64,000 nucleotides of DNA, taken from Crocodylus rhombifer (lineage: Eukaryota; Chordata; Crocodylia; Crocodylidae). Location: assembly GCA_038503035.1 (NCBI GenBank), contig JAVSML010019031.1, positions 1-64,000 on the forward strand, in the 5' to 3' direction. Below are positions 37,001-52,000 of the stretch, one piece after another. Both the position numbers and the translations under genes were made by a program. The notes beneath the pieces were generated by a model that was not told the origin of the DNA, ran no database searches, and saw nothing but the letters and a program-made list of their open reading frames with translations. The first letter of the stretch is position 1; every line of letters starts with the position of its first letter.

Positions 37001-40000
37001 TCTTCTGACACTGACGCCAGGGGTTCTGTTGATCAGCCGTGTATGGTAGAGCCAGCTCTATGTGTACACACAACTTCTTAATTAAATCTCATTTCAAGCT
37101 AGTGCTTAAATGCCTCCATATCTCTCCTGAAAACAAAATTAATGAACTACTACTTCTCTAGCTACTAGCATTTCACTGGGCACTAGACTTCGCTAAGAAC
37201 TGATTATATTATCAAATTTCTGGGATATGAAAAAACAGTTCTTTCATATTCGTTGCTAGAAATATTTCATTTGTCACATTACTAAGCTAAGACACTCCAC
37301 TGGTAAAGAAAAACATCTTCCAGCTTAAATACACTGCCACTCTCTTCCTGTTGTATAGGAAGTACCAGGCAGCGAAAAAATTAATTCGCTGGATAATAAC
37401 ATTACATCATAATATATACCCCTCTATTCAACCTGGTGTTTATGAGCTATAACCAGCAACAACTCATGTACAAGGCAGAATGCATCTTATCACTGGCTGT
37501 TTGTGTTTTCAGTTATGATTTTTTAATTCTTCCCTGCTCCCAGGTCTCTTGCTTTATTAACTACAAACCATCCTGAGTGCACCATCTTTCACATCTGAAT
37601 ATAGAGAAAAATAGTACTGTATATAAAACAACAGATGGTTTCAAGCTGCACACAAAAGGATGACATGGCACCAGCCACAGAGGGGAGAGCTCTGCTGGGC
37701 TCCGGGGTATCTGCTCAGGATACTAACATTTGTTTCTGTAGCTTTGTTACCAAGGATTACTGTCAAATTAGACGGAGTTCAGGGAAGAGCAACATAAATT
37801 GTTGGAGGACTGGAAGGATTGAGTTATACAGAAAGACTAAAAACTGAATATATGTAGCTCAGCAGAACTAAATGTGTCGATGCCACAATTATTTGAAAGG
37901 AACAAATACCAAGGAAAGAAGGAAAGTTGCTGAGAGCACAAAAACCATATATTTAGGAATAACTAATATGAGAAAATATAGGTTGCATACCACGGAAAAC
38001 TTCCCAATACCATCTCAGTATGTGAGACTACAGGATAAACTCTCAAGGGAAATACTGGACTCTCCATTCTTAGGGACATCTGAGACCAGGAAGGACAATT
38101 CTAGCCTAGTTATATGTTCTATTTGACTAGATAACTTATAGGTCTTTTCTGTTTCTACAGCCTTTAAGTCTGAGGTGGTACCTTGCACCAGGTAATCTGT
38201 GGCTTCACACTCCACCTCAGGGCTGAGTTGTTTAGTTTTCTGCAGATATTTTAGAACAAAAACATTTGGAGCAAAATGGATCATGTTCTGTTCCCCACAT
38301 CCAAACGGTAACCGCAGAAGATTGTCCAAATTGTTCAGTGTTGGGCCCATTACATCTCCTGATTGAAACAAGAAGACACATGATCACTACCTCCGAATTC
38401 TGTCTCATAACTTAATTTTACTTCCTAAGCAGAATGAGAAAATGAAGAAGGAACAATAAGAATGGCCGCTGCAGGAGTACTATCACAAACCCAATGTCTC
38501 AGATAAGTTTCCATCAAAATCACAGTCTCAGGTTAGTTAACAGAATACTGGAAGCCCCTTGGATCCTCAGGCCTAGCCATGCAAGATCCCCTTCGAGTGA
38601 AGAGGCACTTTCAGTCTCTAAGGCTCATTTACTCCTTGGCCACTCAGCCCAAACTGCTTGCCAGGGAATCAATTTATGCTATTTGTGACTGTGATGGTAA
38701 CAACAGCTGGAGATCCCCACATATACTGGAAATTGGAGAGGGCCATGCTTGGCAGCAGAATAAAGAATACTTTAGAATGTAATGGAATACAGTTTTATCA
38801 ATGGCTATGACTACCTCTCCTGGTCCATATTACACTTAAATATTAGTCTGAACCGAACCGTTGCCTTCACATATGTAGTCCCCAACCCCCTTTTAGTTGG
38901 TACCTATTATTGAGGCAGTAGCTCTTTCCGATCCTGGAATCACATTGTGGGGAACTCCCAAAGTAAATGCTTCATTGTGATTTTCATCAGACTCTTCTTT
39001 TCTCCAGATTTTAAACTCTCCCATTGATCCCCAGCCTGTGGAGAATCCAATGTACTTCACCTCGGGCTGTTTCGGGACGGCCCACTCCACTATAATAGAT
39101 TCATTTAGCATCTGAGTACCGTGGCCAACCTGAAAGGAGCAAGCAAACTATCCGATTCCAAGCAGAACATGGAAGTCAACTCTGCCTTTCTCTTTAAATC
39201 AGAAACATGACCTGTGTGCCTTTGGACCCATGAATCTGAACCTGTGGCTACATCATAAACATCAGCCAAACTGTGGCTGTCAAACTCTACTGGTTTATGT
39301 GGAAATTTAGCTGAGATCACCATGCTATTTCCCATAAATGTCCTAACAGTACTGGCCAACCAGCCTCGTGCTCACCAATTCAGCCCAACCAGGAGCAAAA
39401 TATGCTTAATATTAATCATATTTAAAATTGAGGTGCCCAGGGCATGGGTGACAAAGAAATATTATGAAATATAAAAAAGGTGCTTAATAAGGTGGGAAAA
39501 AACATTTAAAATTTAATATAGAAAAGAAATGAAACACACACTACCACATGGCTAATGAACATGTGCTCTGTGTGTTCTCACTCTAGATTAAAAAAAGAAA
39601 GAAACCACAAGGCTATTACACACCCAGATTCACTACCTGGATAATTCCATTTTTCCAGCTGATCCAGAAGCTTCGGAATTCATCCCAAGAGAGGATACCA
39701 GCTGTGTCCACACTGACCACTGGTTCACCCATTTTACTGGCAGAAATCCATGTTTTTGTATTTTGATGCCCACCAATGACTATCTCAGTCATCTCTGCCA
39801 TGTCATGTGGGCCAGAGGACAAGGCAAGGTGAGCATTATTGTGAGCTTTCACAGCAATGTCGAAGTGTGTCATCCAAGAAGGCTTCTGCATGTACTGGTA
39901 TTCATATTTGTTAGGTGTAGAAATATGAATTTTCTCTAGTCAAAAAATAATGGAATGTTGTCAGAATTAGCACTCAACATTTCTTAATACAAGACAGGGC

Positions 40001-43000
40001 CCAAAGCTGATTCACAATTCACATGGACTCTGTTCTGCATAATCTCTGTATCAATGGTCACCTGTCTCATACATCAAAGTACTAAAGTAGACAGTGGCTT
40101 CTTTTATCCACTATTCATTGCAGTCCTCCAAAAATGGAATTGCAGCTCTTGAATTCAGATAGCTTAGATGAATTTCTTGCAGCTTATATGCCATTTCCCT
40201 GTACACCCAGTTTAAATGACCAAGAAGCCTCTCTGTTTACCAGAAGCCAGATCACAGTTATTGTAGCCAAGTCCAAGCTATCCAAATCAGGCAAAAGAGA
40301 CACAGACTTCATGAATTATTATTTTTTTTAACTAAGTAAAAAAAACAGAGTACAATCAACTTTATAGCACTGTCTGTAGTCTCATCACTTAGACAGTTTT
40401 ATAAGGTATGGAAGGTTAAATTTTTATTGGCAAAAAGCATTTGGACAGTTAATATTGTGCACAGGTTGCCAGCCAAGAGTGATCAACCCTTTTTATCAAT
40501 ACCCTGTATTATAAAGCCATCAATAATATTAACTGATTTACCTACTGACCAGATGAAAACAAGGGCAGTTTTTCCTGGGGAGGAAGCAACACGTTTCTAT
40601 TTATAATTGAAACTGGAAAAAACATATCTTGTCTTACTGTAGTCAAATCATGAACTTACCATTAGGACAGAAGAACACGCTGTAAGTATATTCTCTGGAC
40701 AGTCCTTCTGGCTACACACACCCACACACACACAAAGAAATCCACACAGAAAGTTATAAACACTTGTATTAACAGCAGCCTCCTGTACATCTTAATAATC
40801 AAGGCAGAAAAACAAAATTCTGGTGTTATAAAACATTATAGGACTCTCACAAAATATGAGGCTTCATTGGTATCCTGCTGGCTGGGAGATGTGCTATAGC
40901 TAGTCATTGCCTGAAAATGTTATGCAACATTTCATTGTCCCATACTAATATAAGCAGGAATGCCTTGTGAATTTCCACCACTCTTTCTCCCCTGTGGTAC
41001 CTAAGATGTATCAGCCTCCGTGGTGCATCAGACCAAAGCAGAACCTCTGTGTTAATGCAAGCTCCACTTAAGATTTATATGTACAGAAGGGTAACTGCAG
41101 TTTTGGAGCTCGGAGCTGAGGAGTGTTTGCATATGATTATAGGATGACTGGAATTTGTTTAATCACATTTATGATGTTTACAATAACATATTTAAAGCAT
41201 ATTGTAAAAAACAAAACAAAACACATTTCCTATAGTGTGAACATGAGACAAATGAGACTATTAGTGTCCCTAAGAGAACTGATGATAAATAACAGATCAG
41301 AAATTATGTTTAATTATGTATTAGAAAGCCTTTGAAGGGGTCAAAAACAAAGAGTAGGAATCAGTACAGTACCCTATATCCAAAAGGAAGCTATTCCAGG
41401 TGTTTCTTCTGAATCTTTACTAGGACCAGTGTTATGTTACTTCAATATCAGAGAAACAACTGAACAAGGTGGCAACATTTACAATGATACACTATATATT
41501 TAGATAAGTCGGGATCAGAGAGCTGAGAGACACAGAATGCAGAAGATCAGGCTACAGTCCTCGGATTTGCCAAGATCCTTCCTTGTTCTTTGCCAAATTG
41601 CTTCCAGTCTCTGCCCCTTAATCTCCCATCAATGTAATATGGACAATAATCCTTCCTCCCCCACTCTTTGTCTGTTGTAAAATGCATGAGGCAAGGACAG
41701 CCTCCTAGGGGATGGACCGACAAACAGTTATAATATCTAAAGTTGGAGGTGGAGGGACTTACTACTCATGAGTGTGCATCAACTGTTCCATAGTAATGGT
41801 TTCATCCATCTGCTCCTAATCTTTAGTAAATGAAGCTAAACTGTGGTAATCTTACCCTAGTTCATTCAGAGGTAAGATGCCCCAGTTTAACTTCCATTTA
41901 CTGTGGGATAGAAGCAGACAAACAAAATAGTTACAGTGGCTTCAATGAATCATGGTAAATCCCCCCTCAAAATGGTATAATTGTTCATCTGTCAACACTC
42001 TTACTTTATATACAAAACCTAACACAAAGGGACCACGACCTTAATTGGGGCTTTATACATGACTATAGTATAAATTAATAAATAAAATAAAATACTAGTA
42101 ACAGGTAACTGCAAAGGAACGATTTGATCAATTATACTCTGAGGTCTTAAATAAATTTCATCTGTCATCATGTGGTTCGGTGAGCTGGCTTTGTTCAGGC
42201 ACTCGGTAGTTCCCTATGATTCTATGATCGTGTTAGATTTCACTTAAATCATACAAAAGTTTCATTCCACTGCACAGTGGCATCTGGGCCTTCTTATGAA
42301 ACATTAAAAAAAATCACCTTCTTACCTCAATTATTACACTGCTACGAACATAATCTACCCCAGCTGGGGTCCTTGTATCCATGGAACTGTCCTCTACATG
42401 CTTGCCATTCTTTGGGGTTTGCAGCCCTTGTTGACAACAATTTGTTCCACCATAAGCAAAGGCTTTTGCTAAGGAAAGGAAGAGAGAGAGCAGAGATGTA
42501 AATGCAGCAATGTCTTCCGGTACCTTAAAGAACATTTCACTTTAGAACTGCTCTTCCCAAGCAGATGCAGTCGACTACATCAGGTCCTTCCTTTCCTTTT
42601 TCATGTCCTTATGACGAGGTATTTAGCAGAATTCACAGATTCGCTGGAATCTGACAGGGCTGCACCATGAGAGCTTCTGCTGTGGCCTTAAACTTGCAAC
42701 CCCTGGGCTGTCAACGATGTGCCTTCACTGGCACCACCCCAGCCCTACTACATCAAGTGTTTTTGATTAAAAGTTGTTTGTTGTTGTTTTTTTCTTTTCC
42801 CACAGGGTCATATTATTCTTGCCTACAAGCGTTTGATCAGTCATTGAGCACTGAGGAAAGTCTTTGCTAATCCCAATTCATGAAATTTAGAGCCAATTAT
42901 TATTTTCCTAAGAAGGTGTACAGGATTTGGGATTAGTCATTATTCTGTTATTTTAAAATAAGAGAACAGCAACAGTCCCATGCAACACATGAAAACACTT

Positions 43001-46000
43001 TACACGTTAAGTAATAGTGAACTGAAGTGAATAGTCTGCAGCTTGCTTGTACAACACTTCAGAGAATTTTGAAGAACAGAGCAATTTACAAATCCATGGG
43101 GCAGCTAAAAAAACAGGAGAAGGAAGGCTAAACCTGAAGAAAAAATTATTCACACTGAATAATTCGGGCAGTTGTAACCTTGGGAGGGGATCTCCTCCAG
43201 TCACAGGAAGAGCAATGTATTGCTTATGTGCGTGTTAGAAACTGGTTAGGCAAACACTTATACAGTATGCTTTGGATAAGCATGATCCTGCTTGGAGAAG
43301 GAAGCTGGATTAGACTACCTCCTGAGGTCCCTTCTAGCCCTACCTTTCTGTAAGTCTATGACCACTACCTACCTGTGATGTTGCTTAACCCAAGCTCATT
43401 GAAGGACAAGACTATGGAGGTGGGTTTGGCCTCTCCAGGGGCTACACACTTCTTTCTTGTCAGATGATGTTTACCTGGATGTCCAACAAACTTTATGCCT
43501 TTTGGAACGGAGATCTTCACATGAACCTGTAAAAACAAGCATTTCACGGCATTAGATCCAAACCTCATCAATAATAATGGCACACAACATAGAACTCAAA
43601 GACTCCTGAGTGTCCATTATATGTATGTACCTAGCATGTGTTTATCACAAATTAGTCAAAGCAACAACTTCATGAAATATAACACAATAAAGATACACAA
43701 ATAAACCTAATGACTGTAAGAAAAGTGTAGCAGGTAAGAGGAGTGTATGCCTGAAAAAGAGGGAAAATTTTTCCAGTATTCTTCTTTAACAGATGTCTGT
43801 CTCAACAGTAAATGACACAGTGGTAGTCCAACTAAAAACAGAGCTACTTCACCATTCTTCAATGGGAATTTCTTCATTGTCTCTCAATTAATTTTTCAAC
43901 ATTTATTAACAAAATAATAAAGCATCCACTTTTACTACCAGTACAAACTAATAAATGTCTTTCTCTCTCTCGGTATTTATGCTACTCTTGTCATTTTACT
44001 TTCTCAGCACCTTACCTAACACTTCTTTGCAAACATCACAGCTAGGTTACATTCCTTGATCATGGAAGAAAGTTCAGTGTTTCTGGAATAGGTTAAAAGG
44101 CTGTTACCTCTACACAGACAGCCAGGTAATTGTAGACTGTAAGTGGGATTTTGGTCTGCTCCCCACGAATGACGCGATAGGGCAAGGTGAAATCAATGAA
44201 GAAAGATTTGAATGTTTTCAGTTCTGTTTGATTGGCTAGGCCTAGCCCCTTGTCCTCAGACAGGCCCACAGCCTCTGTTATCCATGTAGTTATTGAGTCA
44301 GGCACTTCCACATGTAGCTGCGCTTCTCCTGAGGTGTCACTGCCAACAAGAATAAGGAGTAATGGGCTAGTCAGATCAACAAGACGTATTTGAACCGAGC
44401 CAAAAAGCTTCTGCGACTAAACGCTTTGGGAAATTCCTCCAGATCCTAGCTTACAACATAGTACCAATATGTGACTCAGGATGTCTTCTTTGCATGCCAG
44501 AACACCAAAGGCTGCAAGACTGGATCTTTTTCTTCCTAGATATCTGCTGTTTTGGAAACCTCTGCAGTAACTCAGATGCACGAGCAAGGAGTAGACAAGC
44601 AGCTATTGGCTAGCATAGAGTAACACAGCATCTCACTTTTAAATCTTTCCTGGATTAAAAGCTTTAAAGGCATTTGCTCTTTGGCAACAGACTCACTTTC
44701 CTTAGAGGCAAAGGTCTGTATTAAGAAAAAGAAAGAGAAACTCTAGTTCAGGATTAAACTATGATTTATCAAACAATCAGTGAAATAAAAGTACAGTAAT
44801 CTGTTGGAATTTGTTACTTCTGTTATATGTACTGCCACATAGGAGACTTTGCCTGAACGAGAGCTGGTTAGAAATGTTCTGAACATCAGTTTCACTCAGC
44901 TGTTCCCTGCCCTGGAGAGCACATTACTTTTCAGGAACATTTTTTTTTGGAATTATAGTTTACAGAAAACTCTGGTTTTGCTCCAAAAAAAGTTAAAACC
45001 AAATGCAAAAAAACCTGAAAGCTTGCAAACTTGACAACCTGTCTTTCAGCCAGCTCTCCTGGGTGTATCACAATATGCCTACTATAATTCTGTCGCCCAA
45101 TATTCTTCATGCTTTGTGAAGCTCAGGATTCAACACTGTGCTACATCCTTCACTGTCTTCCTCCCCCAAAAGAATTTTGGCCCTATCTAGAAGGACAAAC
45201 AGTCTTCTCTAACGCAAGAACCAAAGCTATTTCATGGCTCAGCTGGCAGCATGACTGGTACATTTAGGAGTAGACCCTGAAGAATGCTTTCTTTGGAGTT
45301 CTTATTCCTAATCCCACAGCCTGATGCACATGGTTGCTAATTCTAGAGTCTTTTAAAAAGAACATACACCTTAGCAGGCAAGAAGGAAGAGCAAACAAGA
45401 CTAGAGTACACAGAGGTAGTGTCCACATAATAGCATGCTGCCCTCACAGATCATGGTACCCATGGATTCAGGGGGTACCTAGAAAAGTCTTAAGTTCAAA
45501 GAGTTAAACACACTCCTATTCTACCTGGGAAATCCATGCTTTAGGATTCTGATGAATACGTTTTATATAATCCATATAAAGACTTACATTGATGATATGT
45601 TAACATCACAGTGAATGAATTAGGCAAAGCATCACGCATTAGTTTGTAGGACTTCCAGCACTGAAAGCTAAATGGGACTTTGAATTAACTTCACGGTTTA
45701 AAGTACATTTATTTAAAACACCGAAACATTATGTGTTGAAAAAACCCCAAATGATACATGGGTATCATGCCTGCAACTGGAGGAGAGGCTCTGGGCAGAT
45801 TCCTGATGACTTTCTATCTGTTAAAGCCATGCAACTGATGTTGAAGAAGAAACAATAATAAATGCCGCAAATCAGAAGAGGTCTCCAAACTCTGAGGCTC
45901 ATATCTGAACCTACTGCATTGACCTTCATTGAGGAGAAGCCAAGCTCACAGAAGCACTGGAACAAAGAATGAAGGATTATCTCCTGAGAGAAGCAGCTGC

Positions 46001-49000
46001 CAGACTGCATAGGAGGAGGGTAAAACGTTCTTCCTTTTACATATTACGGATCTGTTCAAATAACTGTTGTCATTCTGTCAATGTATTAAACAACATAACT
46101 ACTCAACTGAAAACCTCTCTGCTAATTCTACGCAGCCAGATAAGCAAGATAAACGCTATGCTCATATATACTGCATTTCACGCTGGAATACAGGTATACA
46201 AGAGAGTTAAGAACACTGAACAATGAAAAGACTGCAGATGGTTGACAGGACAGAAGCTAGACAGAAGCTGCTCAGATTCCTTTGGCTATTTTCACAAATA
46301 ACGTTTTGATGAAATCCCAACAGGGAAACATTCACGGTTCAAGAAAACATAGAGCTCAGTATGCCCTTGGTGATGTGATGCTGTGTGCTATGCTCAGCCT
46401 GTCTCTACATACCCCCATCCTGCAGAGAGCCCTTCAGCAGAGGGACCTTCCTGTGAAAGGCAGTTGGCTCAGCAAACTCCATGTTATTTTAACCTCTCTC
46501 AAACTCATCAGTTTCTTTATGCTTAAGTTTGCAACTATAATAAGAGCTGAAAAGCTGGTACCTGCAGCAAATTGCAGCCATGGAGAATCAGTAGAAGGGC
46601 ATCCCAGCCCCACAGCTGGCACAATTCCAGTCCATTTAACCGGACAATTTGTTGCAGCTGATGTTCTTTCCACTGGGATTTCAGCCCATAACCAGCATTA
46701 ACATATTATTTTCACACATGAGGGCACTTACTCTTCTGGGCGGGGGGCCAAGGTACACACACATTTCCAGCCATTACACATTTCAGCCAGGCTCTAGGAA
46801 TTTTTAAAATCGGTTTGGGAAGTTGACATTAGGCTTTTGATTCTTTTTTAAGGCTTGTATATTGTAATTATAAACGGTAAAAAGAAAAAAAAAATATTCC
46901 TGTTCAAAAGAGTGGAAATCAGGCAACGTTTAGCTCACAGTTATTTATAGTGAAATGAAGTGAAGAAAATGCCATCTGCAACTTCGATTCCAGAAACTCA
47001 TAATTAACTGGGCCTTGGGAGGCTGGGGCGAACAGGCACTTCTGGAATTCTTGGTGTATTTCTACAAAGCATATTTCATGCTCAATTGAACAGATTTGAA
47101 TACACTTGCTGCAAATTCCTGTCAAATTTAATTTATAACCATTTACTGGAAATGAAGTTTACTTGCAAACCTGGAGAAGCCTTTTAAAACCTGCCTCAAA
47201 TTTCCTACCCCTGGATGTGCTGCCTCTGGGAGGAATTAGTCATCTATTTATCCATTTCTGTGTCACTCATTATGCCAGGAACAGGATCTGATTTATTGGA
47301 TGGTAAGCCCCTGGACAAAATGCAAAATGAAGGGAGGAGCTCTGTACAATGTTGAGTTGACATACCAAATCAAAATAGAGTGTTCATCAGTGCATGACTA
47401 TATTATACAAGGATTTTGGAGGTACTGCTCTCCTGCCAGTGTCTTGTCACAGTGATCACACAGCAGTCAATATGTACACTAAGCCTCAGAAGCCTTAAAA
47501 ATGACCTTTACATCCTGGTAAATATGCAAAGATATTTTCCTGAATGAGGCATCATACACATTCTTTGTCCCCTCTGTTACTGAAGCTCCTTGTGGCCTGT
47601 GTACTTTGAAGGATGCTTCACACTACTTCAGGCATCCTGAGTGTTGTCTGCATCCTAGGAGAGTGCTCATCTCAAGGAAACCTCTAACCCCACAAGCAAT
47701 GATGTAAACAGAACCTTCTCTTTGCTCATTCCCTGTAGCACCTGCAGTAACTTTTTACTGAGGAGTATTCAGTGTGGCTTTAGCTTTCCTTTAATGCAGT
47801 TTAGCAGGTAGAAACAAGAGCTATCACCACGTAACCAGGCAGCTCTCTACAGCACCAGCAAAGTGTTCTGCAGGCTTCCATCAGCTCAAAGACCATACCT
47901 GACAAGTGCAGCACTGTTTTTAGTCAGCAAACCACAAGCACAGTCCACAGAGATGTGCTTTACAAAGAATTCCAAGTGTTAAATGCTAGACTGCAGTACA
48001 GATTAAATTCCAGCTGCATCTGCAAGTCAGCCGTCCCCACTAACACTGTGGGAGCAAAACCTTAGCAGCCCTTGATCACTGTCCCTGCTTCTTCCTTGCA
48101 GTTAGACTCCTCTACTATAACAGAATAATCTTCCAGACAAGGTAAACTGTAAAGTAGCGAATATTTTTGTTTAATGCAAGTAACTTCTCATAATAAAGGA
48201 TAAGGGGGAAATAAGTTAAAATCTGGAAGATGTGGATGCAACCACTAATTTGTTTTAAAGTAATTTGTGAGCCAGGGACACAATTATGCTGGTGAACTAA
48301 AATCTCCAATGGGCCTCCCTGCACATAGCCCAAAAAGCTTGCCACAAATACCTGATGTTGAGGCAGTGCCAAATCCATGTCTCAGGGAAGAATGTTCTTT
48401 TTTTCTTCTCTGACCTATTAAGACAAGAAGTAAATCATCAGCAATAAATTGCTTCAACAAAACAGAGGATTATACTAAAAATACTACAAAAGAATGCTAT
48501 TGCTGACATGGAATCATTTATTTAATTTATTTACACACAGAGGCAAGTATAAGAATGGTCTCATCAAAACAGTATGAATGTATGACTAAACCCCATGAAA
48601 ATTACTTCCCAGATTAAACTGCATAGTTCTTGTAGTCAGCAAGCAAGGCAATAAGAGATACAAAATTTATCTTTTGATGACACCAAATGCCCACGTTTTC
48701 CTACAGGAGGCAAAGGAGGCAGCCAGGCACTCTTGCACTGACCTCCTTCATAGCAGTCAATTCTGTATTTCTCTCTTATGTCTCCTTGAATCAGTTCTCC
48801 TTTCATATGGAATTGTCCTCGTCTCTCTTCTCTGCCCCGCGCACCCCACTTCCCTTCCTTGATACCTCAGATTGTTTCTATTATCTTTCACTGTATAATT
48901 TCTGACCCTGGTTTCGGTAAGAGGGAGCAGCACACAGCCTCTGTGTGCACCTGTAGCACTACCATCGTTTTGGTATCATTCTCAAATCTCTTCTTCATGG

Positions 49001-52000
49001 AGTCTGTCATTCAATTTGCTTTAACTACCTACTCTGTATTGAGCAATTGCCTACCTGTGCCTCATAGTCCAGAATGAAAGCCAGCTCTCCTTCCTGAGAA
49101 GCAATGATGTAGAGCCAGTCAATGTGTGCAGTTCCTACAAGGTGCACTACTTTGGACTTGTCTCTGCTGATCCTAATCTGACCCTGTGTTATCCTGTTCC
49201 TTAGTTTGGATAGATCTTTGCAGGCAACCACCAAACTTCTTTCGTCTTAGCTAAGGTAAACACTTTCCTGATAAAGAAGACCTGTGAGACAGATTGTAGT
49301 TGGTGTGGAGTACAACGTGCAAGATCTTAACAACCAAAAGATTACCTTGGTACAATCTTAGAATGCATGGTAGCTACCAGTGTTCCAGTGTGGGGCTGAA
49401 AGGCTGGCACAGCCTCATCCGTGTACATGCCTCCATTCTGTCTGTGGTTTAAACTGACCAAGTCAGTCATTACAACCAAACCTGTTTCCTAGACAAAAAA
49501 GACCCCAACAATAATCATTCAGCATGTTACCATGAGGACTTTCCTGATGTCCTCAGCTTCAAAGCACTTATAGAGGAAAAACTTGTTTAAACCTTATGGG
49601 ATTGCTTAAGTTCTACGGAAAAAAATAGTTGGCAACATAAAAAATATTTGAGCATTTTAGAAGCGGGAACTCTGCAGTTAATTCTGCGACTTTTGGGGAA
49701 ATTCCTTTGCCCAACATCTAACACAAGTGGGCATGTTCATAATTTTCAGATAATTGCAGGTGGACAGTTAAGCAGAAATAGGTTTTAAAAAATCCCATAC
49801 TGTTCCTAGAAAGTTAGATTGCTGGTTCTAACTCAAGTTTATCCTTCCGTAAAAAAAAGTTACTAGCATGTACGCTCTCTCTCCCATCGTGGCAATTACC
49901 AGCAGACAGTTACCTTGAATAAGATATCCAATTTCTTTAGGGACTCCAGAAATAATTGCAGCTTTAAACAGTCTTACAATAATAATTTTAAAAAGATATT
50001 AAGGGACAAGAAAATTTTCTGCTAGCTCTGGCTATTTCATTGCATTTATATTTATGACACATATGAGTGCGATCCTGATGTTGAGGCCTGAGGCATCTCC
50101 TACACTTCTGCTCATCCACCAAAGGAAATACGTACTTTATTATAATTTAGATTCACATTTGATAATTATTAGATATCATCCACATACTGCTACACACATT
50201 CATAGTGATTTCTCACCAAGGCTACAGACCCTGCCTCAAGAACATACATCCTGGAGAGAAAGAACATCATCACAGAGAAAATGGGAGGAGGAAGGATTCC
50301 TGCAGAAATGGATTTCAGAAGAAATGTGGGAAGAATTGGTGGGGAAAAGGTGAAAAAACACTGGTAAATGGGACACAAGGATGCAGAGGGTGAAGGCAAC
50401 CTGAAAGAAGCGCACACACAAGTAAACAGAAAGAATTAAAGGGAGCAGTACACCAAGAGGGCAGTGAGAAGCATAGCATAGACAGAACTAAGGAATTAAA
50501 AAAAGAGACCTAGGCAGAGATCAGATTATGTATCACCATGACGTGGAGGACAAAGAGACAGGAAACCAGAAAAGGACAGAGTAAGTGGCCTCTCCTAGAG
50601 CAGCGGGAGAAAAAGGGAACAAGCTAACTTAGAAAATGTAGCTGTTAAAGAGGTCTAGGTATATCACATTTGGTGCAAAAAAAGAGCAGAGAAAACATGA
50701 AGCAAATGGAACTGTGTTAACAGGTAAAAAAAAAATCTAAGGGATTAATGTCAGTTTATTAAAAAATTGCAACGCTGGCAATCCACACATAGTAACAACA
50801 GGCCAGTGCATGAGAACAAGAATCAAGAGAAGCTGGATAGTTTGTTTTCAAAGTCAAAGCTGAGAAAACTGTACACAGTCAACAAAGACAAAAGACATTT
50901 TAGTTTTCTAAATTTGTTCTGGTTTAATAATTAAAGAAAACCCAGTTAACAGAATTATTTAAATGTGCTAACCTCAAGTAATAATACAAACAGAGATTAG
51001 AAGAGAATGCAACTGACCTCCAAACAGATGGAGCTAACAGCTGCCAGCAAAGGGACCAGGGGAGCAAGTTTAAAGGATTTTCAAGGGCTGTTCTAATAGA
51101 GTAAACTCATATTTTTTTCCATAGCTATCCAAGGCTCCAGGGAAAGCCCCATGTTCAAATCCATTTCCACCCTCTTTGCTTTTCCCTTGAAGACCATTGC
51201 AAACTAAGCCTTCATAGAATCATAGCCTCACCCGGTAATAGAAAAATTTGTTGGGCACTTGCCTGATTTTTGGGAGAGCCGGCTTGGATTTTTTTAGTCA
51301 ATTCGAGTTCTGGCCTTCCCCTTGGTGCTGACTAGGGTCAGAGTACATTTGTTTAAAGTACTCAAGGGAGTATAGCACTCTTTTTGCAGAACCTTCTATT
51401 TTGAGAAATTAGGTCCCAGGCTATCATAATGACGAGACAAACCTCTTCCTCTCCCATGTGAAACATAAGTCCCACAAAACTCCAAGAAAAAGTCAAATTT
51501 CTCACTGATCACTTGGGAATAAAAGCTGAATGAATTTCAGACATCTCCTAAAGCAGAAAACACTGACTTTGTATGCACAGTACATCCAGCAGTGAAGCAG
51601 CTTGCAAAGTTTGTATGATCTCCTGAGTAGTTTACATCAAGATCTCACATTCTGCTCCTGTTCCCTGTCCAGATGCAGGTAGTATTAATCCAAATGTACT
51701 TTGGTCTCTTCTTGTTCCTTAGCACGTAAAGTAGAACAGTAAGGCTTATGTTTTAAGAGTGTCTCATTTCATTACAGCAAGGGGCATGCACACTTCTTGT
51801 CAGTGTCAACAAGGAGAGGCATTACATTATCACCTCAAGTCCGTAGGACCCAAAAGATTTCATGCAGATTAGTGGTTCTCATGAGCAAAGTCATCTTAAA
51901 AGGCTGTATTAAAAGAATCCTCAAACCTTCTCTAAATCAAGCAGTCCCTGAAAATGTTCCCTAGAAGTACTCCTCCTACAAAACAGGAGCTTCTGCTAAT

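Noticed and set aside
49025..49242. Open frame on the minus strand ([16 protein letters not shown]...) with a good donor after EAQ, between CPAMD8 exons 15 and 16
   Set aside because: It matches nothing in the A2M family, no clear acceptor precedes it, and inserting it breaks the phase 2 join of exons 15 and 16 into TFFPETWIW. Treated as chance or an unrecognised old repeat.
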